A DNA stretch of 43,442 bases from Bacteroidales bacterium (lineage in GTDB: Bacteria > Bacteroidota > Bacteroidia > Bacteroidales > UBA7960). Of this stretch, positions 10,118 through 18,872 are shown piece after piece. Made by a program: the position numbers and the translations under genes. Location: contig PUKZ01000051.1 in NCBI GenBank assembly GCA_003550725.1, positions 1 through 43,442 of the forward strand. The letters are read 5' to 3'. The notes under the pieces were generated by a model. The model made no database searches and was not told where the DNA came from. It worked only from the letters and a program-made list of their open reading frames with translations. The stretch's first letter is position 1. The number at the start of each line of letters is the position of its first letter.

Positions 10118-13117
10118 ATGAATATAAATGGTATTGAAACCGAATCAAAATTAAATACTGATTATAATTTACACTTTTCAACTGATAAGTATGAATTTGA
10201 AGAAATTGACCATGAGCTTCTTATGCAGGAGCGTATAATAAATGTTTTACTAATATGTAGTAACTACGATTCATTTATGTTAGAGGAAGATGGTAGGATA
10301 AACGAAAAAATATTTCTCGAATACACATCGAAAAACTTAAGATACCCTCCCCAATTTACACAGGCTAGTTCATCTGATATGGCTTTTAAGCTTTTGGAGA
10401 AGAAAAAATTTGACCTTGTGATAACAATGTTGAATGTTGGAAAAATAGATGCCTTTGAAATGGCCAGAAATGTTAAAAAAAGGTATCCTAAAATTCCGAT
10501 TGTAGTATTGACACATTTTTCGCGGGAAGTTTCTCAAAAACTGGCAAATGAAGATCTAAGTTCAATTGATTACGTTTTTTCATGGCTGGGTAATACAAGT
10601 TTACTATTGGCGATTATTAAGTTGTTGGAAGACAAAATGAACGCCGAATTTGATATTTTAAAAATGGGAGTGCAAGCGGTTTTGCTTGTTGAAGATTCTA
10701 TCAGGTATTATTCATCATATTTACCTACAATTTATAAAGTTATCTTTGATCAGACCAATGAGCTAATGAGTGAAGGTCTTAATGAACACAGGAAAACACT
10801 CCGAATGCGGGCCAGGCCAAAAATACTGTTAGCAAAAAATTACGAGGATGCTATTGTTTTATATGAAAAATACAAACAAAACTTACTGGGTATTATTTCA
10901 GATATAGAATACCCTCTTAAAGGAGTAAGAGATGAAAATGCCGGGATAAATCTCGCAAAAAAAATTCAGAAAGAAACTCCCCATTTACCAATAATGCTAC
11001 AATCCTCACGCGAGTTAGATGATAAATATGTTGATGACATAAATGTGGAGTATCTTAATAAATATTCTAAGACATTGTTAACAGAATTAAAATATTACAT
11101 TAAGGAAAATTATGGGTTTGGAGAATTTGTATTTAAAAATCCCGAAACCAATACAGAGATAGACAGAGCAAATAATCTCCATTCATTACAAGTTAAGCTT
11201 TCAAATATACCTGCAAAATCACTTGAATATCATGTCTCGAACAATCACTTTTCAAGATGGCTGAAAGCCAGGGCGCTTTTTGCAATTGCTAATATCTTTG
11301 CTGCAAAAAGTAAAGAAGATTTTGATAATATTGAGGAAATCAGAAAATATCTTATTGATACAATTGCTAATTACAGGATAAAAAAAGGACGTGGTATTAT
11401 TGCCAGTCATTTGGACGAATATGCTATTTTTACCCGTTTAGGCGATGGGCAGCTTGGTGGCAAAGCTCGCGGGCTTGCATTTATCGACTCAATGATTAAT
11501 AAAAATAAGATAATGCATAATTGGGATGATTCCATAATTACTATTCCAAAAACAGTTGTTCTCACTACCGATATTTTTGATGAATTTATGGAGGAAAACA
11601 ACCTTTATGATTTTGCACTTGGCGATGCATCTGATCAGGAAGTACTTGATAGATTTGCTAATGCAAAAGCATCATTTAGAATGAAAAAGTTTATTAATCA
11701 AATAACAGATTTCTTTGATACCCCACTCGCCGTCAGGTCTTCCAGTCTGCTCGAAGATAGCCATTATCAACCATTTGCAGGTGTATATTCTACATATATG
11801 ATTGCCAATAATCACGAAGATAAACAAGTCAGATCACTGCAATTAGAACAAGCCGTAAAAAGTGTTTATGCATCAGTTTTTTATAAAGAATCCAAAGCTT
11901 ATATTAATGCAACTTCAAATGTAATTGACGAAGAAAAGATGGCGGTAATTATACAGGAAATAAGCGGTAATATATACAATGGAAAATTTTATCCAACATT
12001 ATCGGGTGTTGCAAGATCTGTTAATTTTTACCCTGTTGAACCCGAAAAGTGTGAAGATGGAATAGCTCATATAGCATTTGGATTAGGAAAAACTATAGTT
12101 GAAGGAGGGGCCTCATTAAGGTTTTGCCCAAAATATCCCCAAAAAGCTCTTCAGCTATCAAGCCTTGAACTTGCACTGACAAATAGCCAAAAAGAATTTT
12201 ATGCATTATATCTTGATTCTGACAAATATCATCCGTCAACAGACGACTCTGTTAATTTGTTTAAAGGAAGAATTAAAGATGCTGAAAATGATAAAGCTCT
12301 TAAACATGCTGCATCAACTTTTGATTACCACGATCAAATAATTAGAGAAGGAATATACGAAAAAGGGAAAAAAATTATCACTTTCGATAATGTGTTAAAA
12401 AATAACTATTTTCCGCTTGGCCAAGTTTTATCTTCACTACTATCTATGGGAAAAAAAGAGATGAATAGTGAGGTGGAAATTGAATTTGCAGTAAATCTTG
12501 ATACTCCTAAAAACAAGCCTAAGATTTTTTACTTTTTACAAATCAGGCCGGTTGTCGAAACACAAGAAAAAAATCTCGTTTCAGTTAAAACCAGCAAACC
12601 TGAAGATTCTATAATTATAAGTTACCAGGCGCTAGGAAATGGAATTATTGACAATATTTATGATTTTGTATATGTTAAGCCCGAGTCTTTTAAACCTGCT
12701 GAGACAAAAAAAATGGCAGAAATAATAGATGATCTAAATAGCCAGTTTGAAAAAAAAGGTCTAAACTATGTTTTGGTTGGTCCGGGAAGATGGGGTTCTA
12801 GTGATCCGTGGCCTTGTATTCCAGTCAAATGGTCAAATATATCAGCTGCCAGGCTAATAGTAGAAGCCGGTCTTAAAAACTATCGAATCGATCCAAGTCA
12901 GGGCACACACTTTTTCCAAAATCTTACTTCATTTAGTGTTGGATACTTCACTATTAACCCATACCTAAACGAGGGATATTTTGACATAGACTATCTTGAT
13001 AAACAAGAAGCTGATTATGAAGATCAGTATCTTAGACATATAAAATTCAAGCATCCAATTGTCATTAAGATTGATGGAAGCAAAAATACAGGCATTGTGA
13101 AGAAACCTGAAAAATAA
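10118..13117 (+). CDS. REC/REC/PPDK_N-type ATP-binding protein, 999 aa (paralogue)
   Basis: Paralogue of the gene at 6538, colinear over nearly its whole length but lacking the GAF-like N-terminal section. Seen: first receiver-like domain (about 38-185) again degenerate at the phosphorylation residues. Second receiver intact with E192/D193 (LLVEDS), D262 (IISDIEY), LQSS and K315. ATP-binding motifs LGGKARG (446-452) and VRSSSLLED (539-547). Conserved C-terminal block with VGPGRWGS and QGTHFFQN (H931). No phosphohistidine swivel domain and no PEP TIM barrel. Lies 49 bp after its paralogue and 110 bp before the second glutamate dehydrogenase, which has its own -7 box. The conserved pattern (receiver 1 dead, receiver 2 intact) in both copies suggests function rather than decay. 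Biochemical role unknown. Confidence 0.85.
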   Translation: MNINGIETESKLNTDYNLHFSTDKYEFEEIDHELLMQERIINVLLICSNYDSFMLEEDGRINEKIFLEYTSKNLRYPPQFTQASSSDMAFKLLEKKKFDLVITMLNVGKIDAFEMARNVKKRYPKIPIVVLTHFSREVSQKLANEDLSSIDYVFSWLGNTSLLLAIIKLLEDKMNAEFDILKMGVQAVLLVEDSIRYYSSYLPTIYKVIFDQTNELMSEGLNEHRKTLRMRARPKILLAKNYEDAIVLYEKYKQNLLGIISDIEYPLKGVRDENAGINLAKKIQKETPHLPIMLQSSRELDDKYVDDINVEYLNKYSKTLLTELKYYIKENYGFGEFVFKNPETNTEIDRANNLHSLQVKLSNIPAKSLEYHVSNNHFSRWLKARALFAIANIFAAKSKEDFDNIEEIRKYLIDTIANYRIKKGRGIIASHLDEYAIFTRLGDGQLGGKARGLAFIDSMINKNKIMHNWDDSIITIPKTVVLTTDIFDEFMEENNLYDFALGDASDQEVLDRFANAKASFRMKKFINQITDFFDTPLAVRSSSLLEDSHYQPFAGVYSTYMIANNHEDKQVRSLQLEQAVKSVYASVFYKESKAYINATSNVIDEEKMAVIIQEISGNIYNGKFYPTLSGVARSVNFYPVEPEKCEDGIAHIAFGLGKTIVEGGASLRFCPKYPQKALQLSSLELALTNSQKEFYALYLDSDKYHPSTDDSVNLFKGRIKDAENDKALKHAASTFDYHDQIIREGIYEKGKKIITFDNVLKNNYFPLGQVLSSLLSMGKKEMNSEVEIEFAVNLDTPKNKPKIFYFLQIRPVVETQEKNLVSVKTSKPEDSIIISYQALGNGIIDNIYDFVYVKPESFKPAETKKMAEIIDDLNSQFEKKGLNYVLVGPGRWGSSDPWPCIPVKWSNISAARLIVEAGLKNYRIDPSQGTHFFQNLTSFSVGYFTINPYLNEGYFDIDYLDKQEADYEDQYLRHIKFKHPIVIKIDGSKNTGIVKKPEK

Positions 13118-13154
13118 TTTCTCCAAAACATTTTTTTTAATAAAAAAAATGGCA

Positions 13155-13162
13155 TAAATTCG
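13155..13162 (+). promoter_or_regulatory. -7 box (TAAATTCG) for the second gdhA
   Basis: One mismatch to the Bacteroidota TAnnTTTG box, 65 bp before the ATG. No clear -33 TTTG was seen at the expected spacing. It suggests gdhA2 can be transcribed independently of the upstream REC/ATP-grasp pair. Confidence 0.4.
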
Positions 13163-13227
13163 CCTGTTCAAATTGTTAATAAATTAACAAGTCACCCTTT
13201 TTTACAAACTTTTAAAAATAAAACACT

Positions 13228-14565
13228 ATGAATTTAGAAAAAATATTATCAGACCTGGAGAAAAGAAATCCGGGACAAGAAGAATTTTTACAGGCAGTAA
13301 AAGAAGTTTTAGAAACTATAGAAGACGTGGTTAAGGATAACCCGAAATATGAAGCTGCCAATATCATTGAGAGAATAATTGAGCCTGACAGAATAATAAA
13401 GTTCAAAGTTCAATGGGTTGATGATAAAGGTAAAGTGCATGTTAACAGGGCTTATCGTGTTCAATTCAACAACGCCATAGGGCCATATAAAGGTGGATGC
13501 CGTTTTCACCCCAGTGTAACTGAGGGAGGTTTGAAGTTTTTAGGCTTTGAACAGATATTTAAAAACAGTCTGACTACTTTGCCAATGGGAGGAGCTAAAG
13601 GAGGCAGTGATTTTGATCCAAAGGGTAAATCACCGGCAGAAATTATGCGTTTTTGCCAGGCTTTTATGGCAGAGTTATATAAATACATAGGTGCTGATAT
13701 CGATATTCCTGCAGGTGACATTGGAGTTGGTGGCCGCGAAATAGGCTACATGTATGGAATGTACAAAAAAATAGTTGGTGACCATACAGGAGTTTTTACC
13801 GGTAAGGGTAGAAACTGGGGAGGAAGTCTTATTCGCCCCGAAGCTACGGGTTTTGGTAATGTTTATTTTGCTGAAGAGATGCTTAAAACCCGTGGAGAAA
13901 ATATGAAAGGTAAAATAGTTACTGTTTCCGGTTTTGGGAATGTTTCCTGGGGAGCTATTACTAAAGCAACTCAATTAGGTGCAAAGGTTGTGACCATCAG
14001 TGGCCCCGATGGATATGTTTATGATCCGGATGGTATTTCCGGCGAAAAAATTGATTTTCTATTAGAGCTCAGGGCTTCGAATCAAGATATTGTTAAGCCA
14101 TACACCTATGAGTTCCCTAATGCACAGTTTTTTGAAGGCAAACGACCATGGGAAGTTAAATGTGATATTGCAATGCCATGCGCTATTCAAAATGAACTTA
14201 ACCTTGAAGATGCTAAAAACCTTATTAATAACGGTGTATTGTGTGTTTCTGAAGGTGCTAATATGCCCTGTACACCAGAAGCGATGAATCACTTTCTAAA
14301 AAATAAAATTCTTTATGGACCTGGTAAAGCTTCAAATGCCGGTGGTGTTGCTACTTCAGGACTTGAACAAACCCAAAATGCCATGAAACTTAACTGGCCA
14401 TCTGATGAAGTAGAAGAAAAACTTCACAAAATTATGAAGGATATACACGAAGCATGTCTCAAACATGGTAAAGAAGAAGATGGGTTTGTTAATTATGTGA
14501 AAGGCTCTAATGTTGCCGGCTTTATCAAAGTTGCCGATGCAATGATTGACCAGGGAGTAATTTAA
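13228..14565 (+). CDS. gdhA: glutamate dehydrogenase, second copy (NAD-type-like)
   Basis: Interconverts glutamate and 2-oxoglutarate plus ammonia; 445 aa. Seen: K88, K112 and catalytic K124 (GGAKGGSDF), [21 protein letters not shown], and the nucleotide-binding GFGNVSWGA (236-243) with the next strand ending in SGPDGYVYD (258-266). That last segment differs from the SDSSG of the copy at 4922. From memory it resembles the NAD-dependent enzymes of peptide-fermenting anaerobes such as Porphyromonas, so a catabolic, NAD-linked role is inferred, not shown. It ends the nitrogen locus and is followed by a good terminator. Confidence 0.94.
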   Translation: MNLEKILSDLEKRNPGQEEFLQAVKEVLETIEDVVKDNPKYEAANIIERIIEPDRIIKFKVQWVDDKGKVHVNRAYRVQFNNAIGPYKGGCRFHPSVTEGGLKFLGFEQIFKNSLTTLPMGGAKGGSDFDPKGKSPAEIMRFCQAFMAELYKYIGADIDIPAGDIGVGGREIGYMYGMYKKIVGDHTGVFTGKGRNWGGSLIRPEATGFGNVYFAEEMLKTRGENMKGKIVTVSGFGNVSWGAITKATQLGAKVVTISGPDGYVYDPDGISGEKIDFLLELRASNQDIVKPYTYEFPNAQFFEGKRPWEVKCDIAMPCAIQNELNLEDAKNLINNGVLCVSEGANMPCTPEAMNHFLKNKILYGPGKASNAGGVATSGLEQTQNAMKLNWPSDEVEEKLHKIMKDIHEACLKHGKEEDGFVNYVKGSNVAGFIKVADAMIDQGVI

Positions 14566-14625
14566 AGCAGTAAGTGCTTTTTGGTATTTGAATCAAATAT
14601 CAAGAAAACTTTATAATATTACATT

Positions 14626-14660
14626 AAGCCGTTATTCCTTCCAGAATAGCGGCTTTATTA
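14626..14660 (+). terminator. rho-independent terminator after gdhA2
   Basis: A 12-bp stem, AAGCCGTTATTC (14626-14637) paired with GAATAGCGGCTT (14644-14655) with one T-G wobble, and a 6-nt loop, followed by TATTATAT. The 357-bp gap to hisS otherwise holds a weak small hairpin just after the stop (AAAGCA/TGCTTT near 14566) and the hisS -7 box; I see nothing else in it. Confidence 0.75.
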
Positions 14661-14833
14661 TATCATAACAAATAAGAATGAGAAAATATGGCTTCGTTAA
14701 TATAAAACCAGGTTATTACTTTCTACTTTTTTGACTTCTTTATTCGGTGGATGTTTTGTTTCAATATTAATCTTTAATAATAAAAAGAATGTTATATTTT
14801 ACCTTTTTTATTTAATGAATAAAAAAAGACTTT

Positions 14834-14841
14834 TAATTTTG
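14834..14841 (+). promoter_or_regulatory. -7 box (TAATTTTG) upstream of hisS
   Basis: Exact match to the Bacteroidota TAnnTTTG box, 81 bp before the hisS ATG. No convincing -33 element. Confidence 0.5.
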
Positions 14842-14922
14842 CAGCTTACAGATTATAATTATCATTAACATTCAACCCTATTTTTATATACTTTTTTCAG
14901 TTTGCTAAACTGATTACAATAA

Positions 14923-16311
14923 ATGATTAAAAAAGATATGGCAAAAGAAAAACCTTCTATTCCTAAAGGTACAAGAGATTTTTTACCCATCGAAATATCA
15001 AGAAGGAATTATGTTTTTAATATTATCCGTGAAGTTTACCAGCTTTATGGATTTAAACCAATAGAAACACCTGCTATGGAAAACATAACCACTCTGATGG
15101 GTAAATATGGAGAAGAAGGTGACCGTCTTATATTTAAGATATTAAATTCCGGGGATTTTCTATCCGGATTGCCTGATGAATTGTTAGATTCAAAGAAATC
15201 ATCAAAGATTGGTCTGCGGATATGTGAGAAAGCATTGAGGTACGATCTGACTGTGCCTTTTGCGCGTTATATTGTACAACACCAACATAAGCTTTCCTTC
15301 CCTTTTCGTCGTTATCAGATACAACCTGTATGGCGTGCAGACAGACCACAAAAAGGTCGTTACCGTGAGTTTTTTCAATGTGATGCTGATATTATAGGTA
15401 GTGATTCTATGCTCAATGAAGTTGAGCTTATTACTATTATCAATGATGTTTTTAGTAAGCTTGGCATTGATGTGGTTGTGAAAATTAATAACCGCAAAAT
15501 TCTTGCCGGCATAGTTGAAAAAATAGGTCATGCAGATAAGTTTAATCAAATCACCAATATTTTTGATAAACTCGAAAAGATTGGTATTGATAAAGTCAAT
15601 GAAGAGCTGGCTGAAACTGGCATTGAAAACAAGGTAATAGATTCATTACAACCTCTGTTTTATATGGATGCAGCTTATGAACAAAAAGTTGAATACTTAA
15701 ACAAGATTCTTCGAAGCTCAGAACCTGGAATGGAAGGACTGGAGGAAATTTTTGAAATTTTTGAAATGCTTAAACGAATTAATATTGATTGTGAGGTAGA
15801 TTTGGATATTAGTCTTGCCAGGGGATTGAATTATTATACAGGTACAATAATAGAAGTAAAAGCCAAAAATGTTGATATAGGTAGTATTTGTGGGGGAGGG
15901 AGATATGATGATTTGGCTTCACTTTTTGGCATGGACGGGATGTCAGGTGTAGGAATATCTTTTGGAGCTGACCGCATCTATGATGTTATTAAGGAAAAAG
16001 ATCTTTTTCCGGAAAATATCGAAACTTTTACTCAACTATTGATTGTAAACTTTGGGCCAAAAGAGCAGAACTATTGCCTATCAATATCTAAAGAATTGCG
16101 TGAAAGTGGAATATCATGTGAAATTTATCCCGATCATTCTAAAATAAAAAAACAAATGCAATATGCCGATAAAAACAATATACCTTTTGTTTTGATGATC
16201 GGAGAAGAGGAGATGAGAACCGGTAATTTGTCTCTTAAGTGTATGAAAAGCGGGAAACAGACAACTTTAAAAAAATCTGCTATTGCCGGGTATATTTCAG
16301 GTAATTGTTAA
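14923..16311 (+). CDS. hisS: histidine--tRNA ligase
   Basis: Charges tRNA-His with histidine in the cytoplasm; 462 aa, normal for the long bacterial form. Seen: the start of motif 1 region, PKGTRDFLP (14-22); class II motif 2 around FRRYQIQPVWRADRPQKGRYRE (128-149); the histidine-A signature LARGLNYYTG (298-307); the GGGRYDDL signature; motif 3 GVGISFGADRI; and a C-terminal anticodon-binding domain. A second in-frame ATG five codons in (14938, MAKEKPS) is an equally plausible start. It stands alone behind its own -7 box, with 248 bp to the next gene. Confidence 0.96.
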   Translation: MIKKDMAKEKPSIPKGTRDFLPIEISRRNYVFNIIREVYQLYGFKPIETPAMENITTLMGKYGEEGDRLIFKILNSGDFLSGLPDELLDSKKSSKIGLRICEKALRYDLTVPFARYIVQHQHKLSFPFRRYQIQPVWRADRPQKGRYREFFQCDADIIGSDSMLNEVELITIINDVFSKLGIDVVVKINNRKILAGIVEKIGHADKFNQITNIFDKLEKIGIDKVNEELAETGIENKVIDSLQPLFYMDAAYEQKVEYLNKILRSSEPGMEGLEEIFEIFEMLKRINIDCEVDLDISLARGLNYYTGTIIEVKAKNVDIGSICGGGRYDDLASLFGMDGMSGVGISFGADRIYDVIKEKDLFPENIETFTQLLIVNFGPKEQNYCLSISKELRESGISCEIYPDHSKIKKQMQYADKNNIPFVLMIGEEEMRTGNLSLKCMKSGKQTTLKKSAIAGYISGNC

Positions 16312-16506
16312 AAATTACAGCTATAAACATTTTTTATATATAGTTTATATTTAATTTTTTAAAAATATATTAATTAATTAGATATCAGAATTTTAATTAC
16401 ATTTTATACAAATAAAACCCTGATTAACTAAAGGTTCACAAAAGTTAATGATTATTATTTAATTAATAAAATGGCTTCATAGTTAGACAACAAATACCAG
16501 AAGCAT

Positions 16507-16514
16507 TATATTTG
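16507..16514 (+). promoter_or_regulatory. -7 box (TATATTTG) upstream of hutH
   Basis: Exact TAnnTTTG match, 46 bp before the hutH start, in an AT-rich intergenic region. Confidence 0.5.
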
Positions 16515-16559
16515 AAAATACAACTTTAATTAACAGATAACTTAAATTGAAAATATCGC

Positions 16560-18065
16560 ATGAAACATTATCATATAACTCCTGATAATCTTACATTTGA
16601 AAGCATTGAAAAAATTTTAAGATGTGATTATTACTTAAAATTGTCTGAAGAGTCTATTAGAAGAATAGAAAGATGCCGCAGTTATCTTGATGAAAAAATT
16701 GCAACTTCAACAGAGCCCATATATGGTGTAACAACAGGATTTGGTTCTCTCTGCAACCATATTATATCTGATAAAGATCTTTCTGTCTTACAAAAAAACC
16801 TGTTAATGTCTCATGCCTGTGGTGTTGGTGAAGTAATTGATAAAGAAATTGTTAAAGTGATGTTACTTTTAAAAATTCATTCACTTGCTTATGGTAATTC
16901 AGGTGTGAAGTTATCTACCATTGAAAGGTTAATAGATATGTTTAATCATGATGTTTTGCCTGTAGTATACAAATATGGATCATTAGGTGCATCGGGAGAT
17001 CTTGCTCCGTTAGCTCATATGAGTTTACCATTAATTGGAATGGGTGAAGTTTGGTATAAGGATAAGAAATCGAATGCCAATAGTGTGTTACAAAAAATGA
17101 AGTGGGAACCTTTACAATTATCATCTAAAGAAGGTCTTGCTTTAATTAATGGCACACAGTTTATGTCAGGTTTTGCTGTATTTTGCCTGCTGAAAGCTAA
17201 TTCTCTTTCAAAATGGGCTGATATTATTGGAGCTTTATCTCTTGATGCTTTTGATGGGCGTATTGAACCATTCCTTGAACAGGTACATCTTATCAGGCAA
17301 CATAGAGGTCAGATTGAAACTGCCAAAAACATCAGATCATTGCTTAATGGAAGTGAGCTTATAGGCAGAAAAAAATCTCATGTACAAGACCCTTACTCAT
17401 TCAGATGTATTCCACAAGTGCATGGTGCATCAAAGGATGCAATAAAATATGTAGAAGGTGTTATTTATAATGAAATAAATGGGGTTACAGATAATCCGAC
17501 TATTTTTCCTGATGACGATTTAATCATCTCGGCAGGTAACTTTCACGGACAACCCGTTGCATTGGCAATGGACTTTTTGAGCATTGCATTGGCTGAGTTG
17601 GGCAGTATTTCTGAGCGTAGAATATATAGATTGGTTTCCGGTGCCCGGCAATTACCTTCTTTTTTGGTGGCCAATCCCGGATTGAACAGCGGATTTATGA
17701 TACCCCAATACACCGCAGCATCACTAGTTAGCAATAATAAACAACTATGTACCCCAGCCTCGATCGACTCAATTGAATCTTCACAGGGACAAGAAGACCA
17801 TGTAAGTATGGGTGCAAATGGTGCCGTAAAAACATTGCAAGTCATTAATAATACTGAGAAAATACTAGCTATTGAATTATTTAATTCATGCCAGGCTTTG
17901 AAATTTCGCCGCCCGGCTAAATCCTCACCCTCATTGGAAAAACTAGTGAGTAATTATTCTAAATCAGTCCCCTTCATAGAAAATGATACCTTAATGTATA
18001 CGATGATTAAGAATTCAGTAAAAATACTTAACGAAACAAACCCTAATTTATATTTATTTGAATGA
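16560..18065 (+). CDS. hutH: histidine ammonia-lyase (aromatic amino acid lyase family)
   Basis: Removes ammonia from L-histidine to give trans-urocanate, the first step of histidine breakdown; cytoplasmic homotetramer. 501 aa. Seen: the MIO prosthetic-group triad A144-S145-G146 in GSLGASGDLAPLAH; YGVTTGFG near residue 55; MSHACGVGE with the substrate-side His; GNFHGQP; and QEDHVSMG, whose Glu favours histidine over tyrosine or phenylalanine lyases. No hutU, hutI or formimino-transferase lies next to it, so pathway membership is inferred from the family. It ends in TGA, confirming that TGA is used as a stop here. A tyrosine or phenylalanine ammonia-lyase is a less likely alternative. Confidence 0.88.
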   Translation: MKHYHITPDNLTFESIEKILRCDYYLKLSEESIRRIERCRSYLDEKIATSTEPIYGVTTGFGSLCNHIISDKDLSVLQKNLLMSHACGVGEVIDKEIVKVMLLLKIHSLAYGNSGVKLSTIERLIDMFNHDVLPVVYKYGSLGASGDLAPLAHMSLPLIGMGEVWYKDKKSNANSVLQKMKWEPLQLSSKEGLALINGTQFMSGFAVFCLLKANSLSKWADIIGALSLDAFDGRIEPFLEQVHLIRQHRGQIETAKNIRSLLNGSELIGRKKSHVQDPYSFRCIPQVHGASKDAIKYVEGVIYNEINGVTDNPTIFPDDDLIISAGNFHGQPVALAMDFLSIALAELGSISERRIYRLVSGARQLPSFLVANPGLNSGFMIPQYTAASLVSNNKQLCTPASIDSIESSQGQEDHVSMGANGAVKTLQVINNTEKILAIELFNSCQALKFRRPAKSSPSLEKLVSNYSKSVPFIENDTLMYTMIKNSVKILNETNPNLYLFE

Positions 18066-18192
18066 TTAATTATTATAAAGAATCCATAAACTCATTTTAT
18101 AATTATAACAATTATTATTGTTTAAATTAAGGTATTAAATATGCCGCCGTAGCTATTTTTATGCATAACCTAATAAATTTATATAAATATAT

Positions 18193-18642
18193 ATGTTGGA
18201 GAAAGTAAATCAGTCAATAGATTATCGTGAAAAAAAACCGGCTTTGTTAAAATATTCTTGTGTTGCGGGCTATATTTTTGTTGGATTAACTATTTTAATG
18301 GGCTTATTATTAATTATTTTATCTAAAGCACCAAATTTTTTCAATGTGATTCCCAAAATTGACTTTTTTTATATTAGTGTAGCGAGTGGAAAAGTATCGC
18401 TAGGGTTTGCATTAATGAGCATTATTTTACCTATTATTGCCTTTTTTGGAATTGTTCAGCTATGGTACCAGCTTAAAATTGGTTTCTGGATTTTTTCAGT
18501 ATCCAAAATATTATTGATATCAATGCCATTTTTATTTATTGACTTGTCTTTAGGAGATTTATGGCTTATTGTTCAACCTCTTTTAATTATTACCATAATC
18601 CTTATTGTTCTATTCGGATTAAACTATAAAAAGATGTATTAA
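18193..18642 (+). CDS. small integral membrane protein, four predicted helices
   Basis: 149 aa, not recognised. Seen: a hydrophilic start (about 1-20), then four strongly hydrophobic segments at roughly 22-46, 72-97, 101-120 and 121-145, with a loop between helices 1 and 2 (about 47-70) that contains KIDFFYISV. No catalytic or binding motif. It lies 127 bp after hutH and 230 bp before the amidohydrolase genes; the gaps hold no clear promoter or terminator. Codon use looks like the neighbours. Confidence 0.7.
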   Translation: MLEKVNQSIDYREKKPALLKYSCVAGYIFVGLTILMGLLLIILSKAPNFFNVIPKIDFFYISVASGKVSLGFALMSIILPIIAFFGIVQLWYQLKIGFWIFSVSKILLISMPFLFIDLSLGDLWLIVQPLLIITIILIVLFGLNYKKMY

Positions 18643-18872
18643 TTTTAATTAATTATATTTTTTTAGTTGGTATGTTGGTTATATTAGTATCATTTGCCCT
18701 TCAGCCAATCTTACGGTTTTTATTTTGCTAAACCCGGTTTTCTATTTTTTTTAACAATTAAACCGAATGTTTATTCTATATTTTTTATAAATTGCGCAAA
18801 ATTGCAACAGTTGTAGAACGACATATATTAATCATCAAACTGATTTTATAAAACATAATTACATATATTATT

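Noticed and set aside
6538-13117. Ordinary PEP synthase or pyruvate phosphate dikinase genes
   Set aside because: The ATP-binding motifs are present, but the phosphohistidine GG.TSHAA motif and the PEP TIM barrel are missing, and receiver domains are added.
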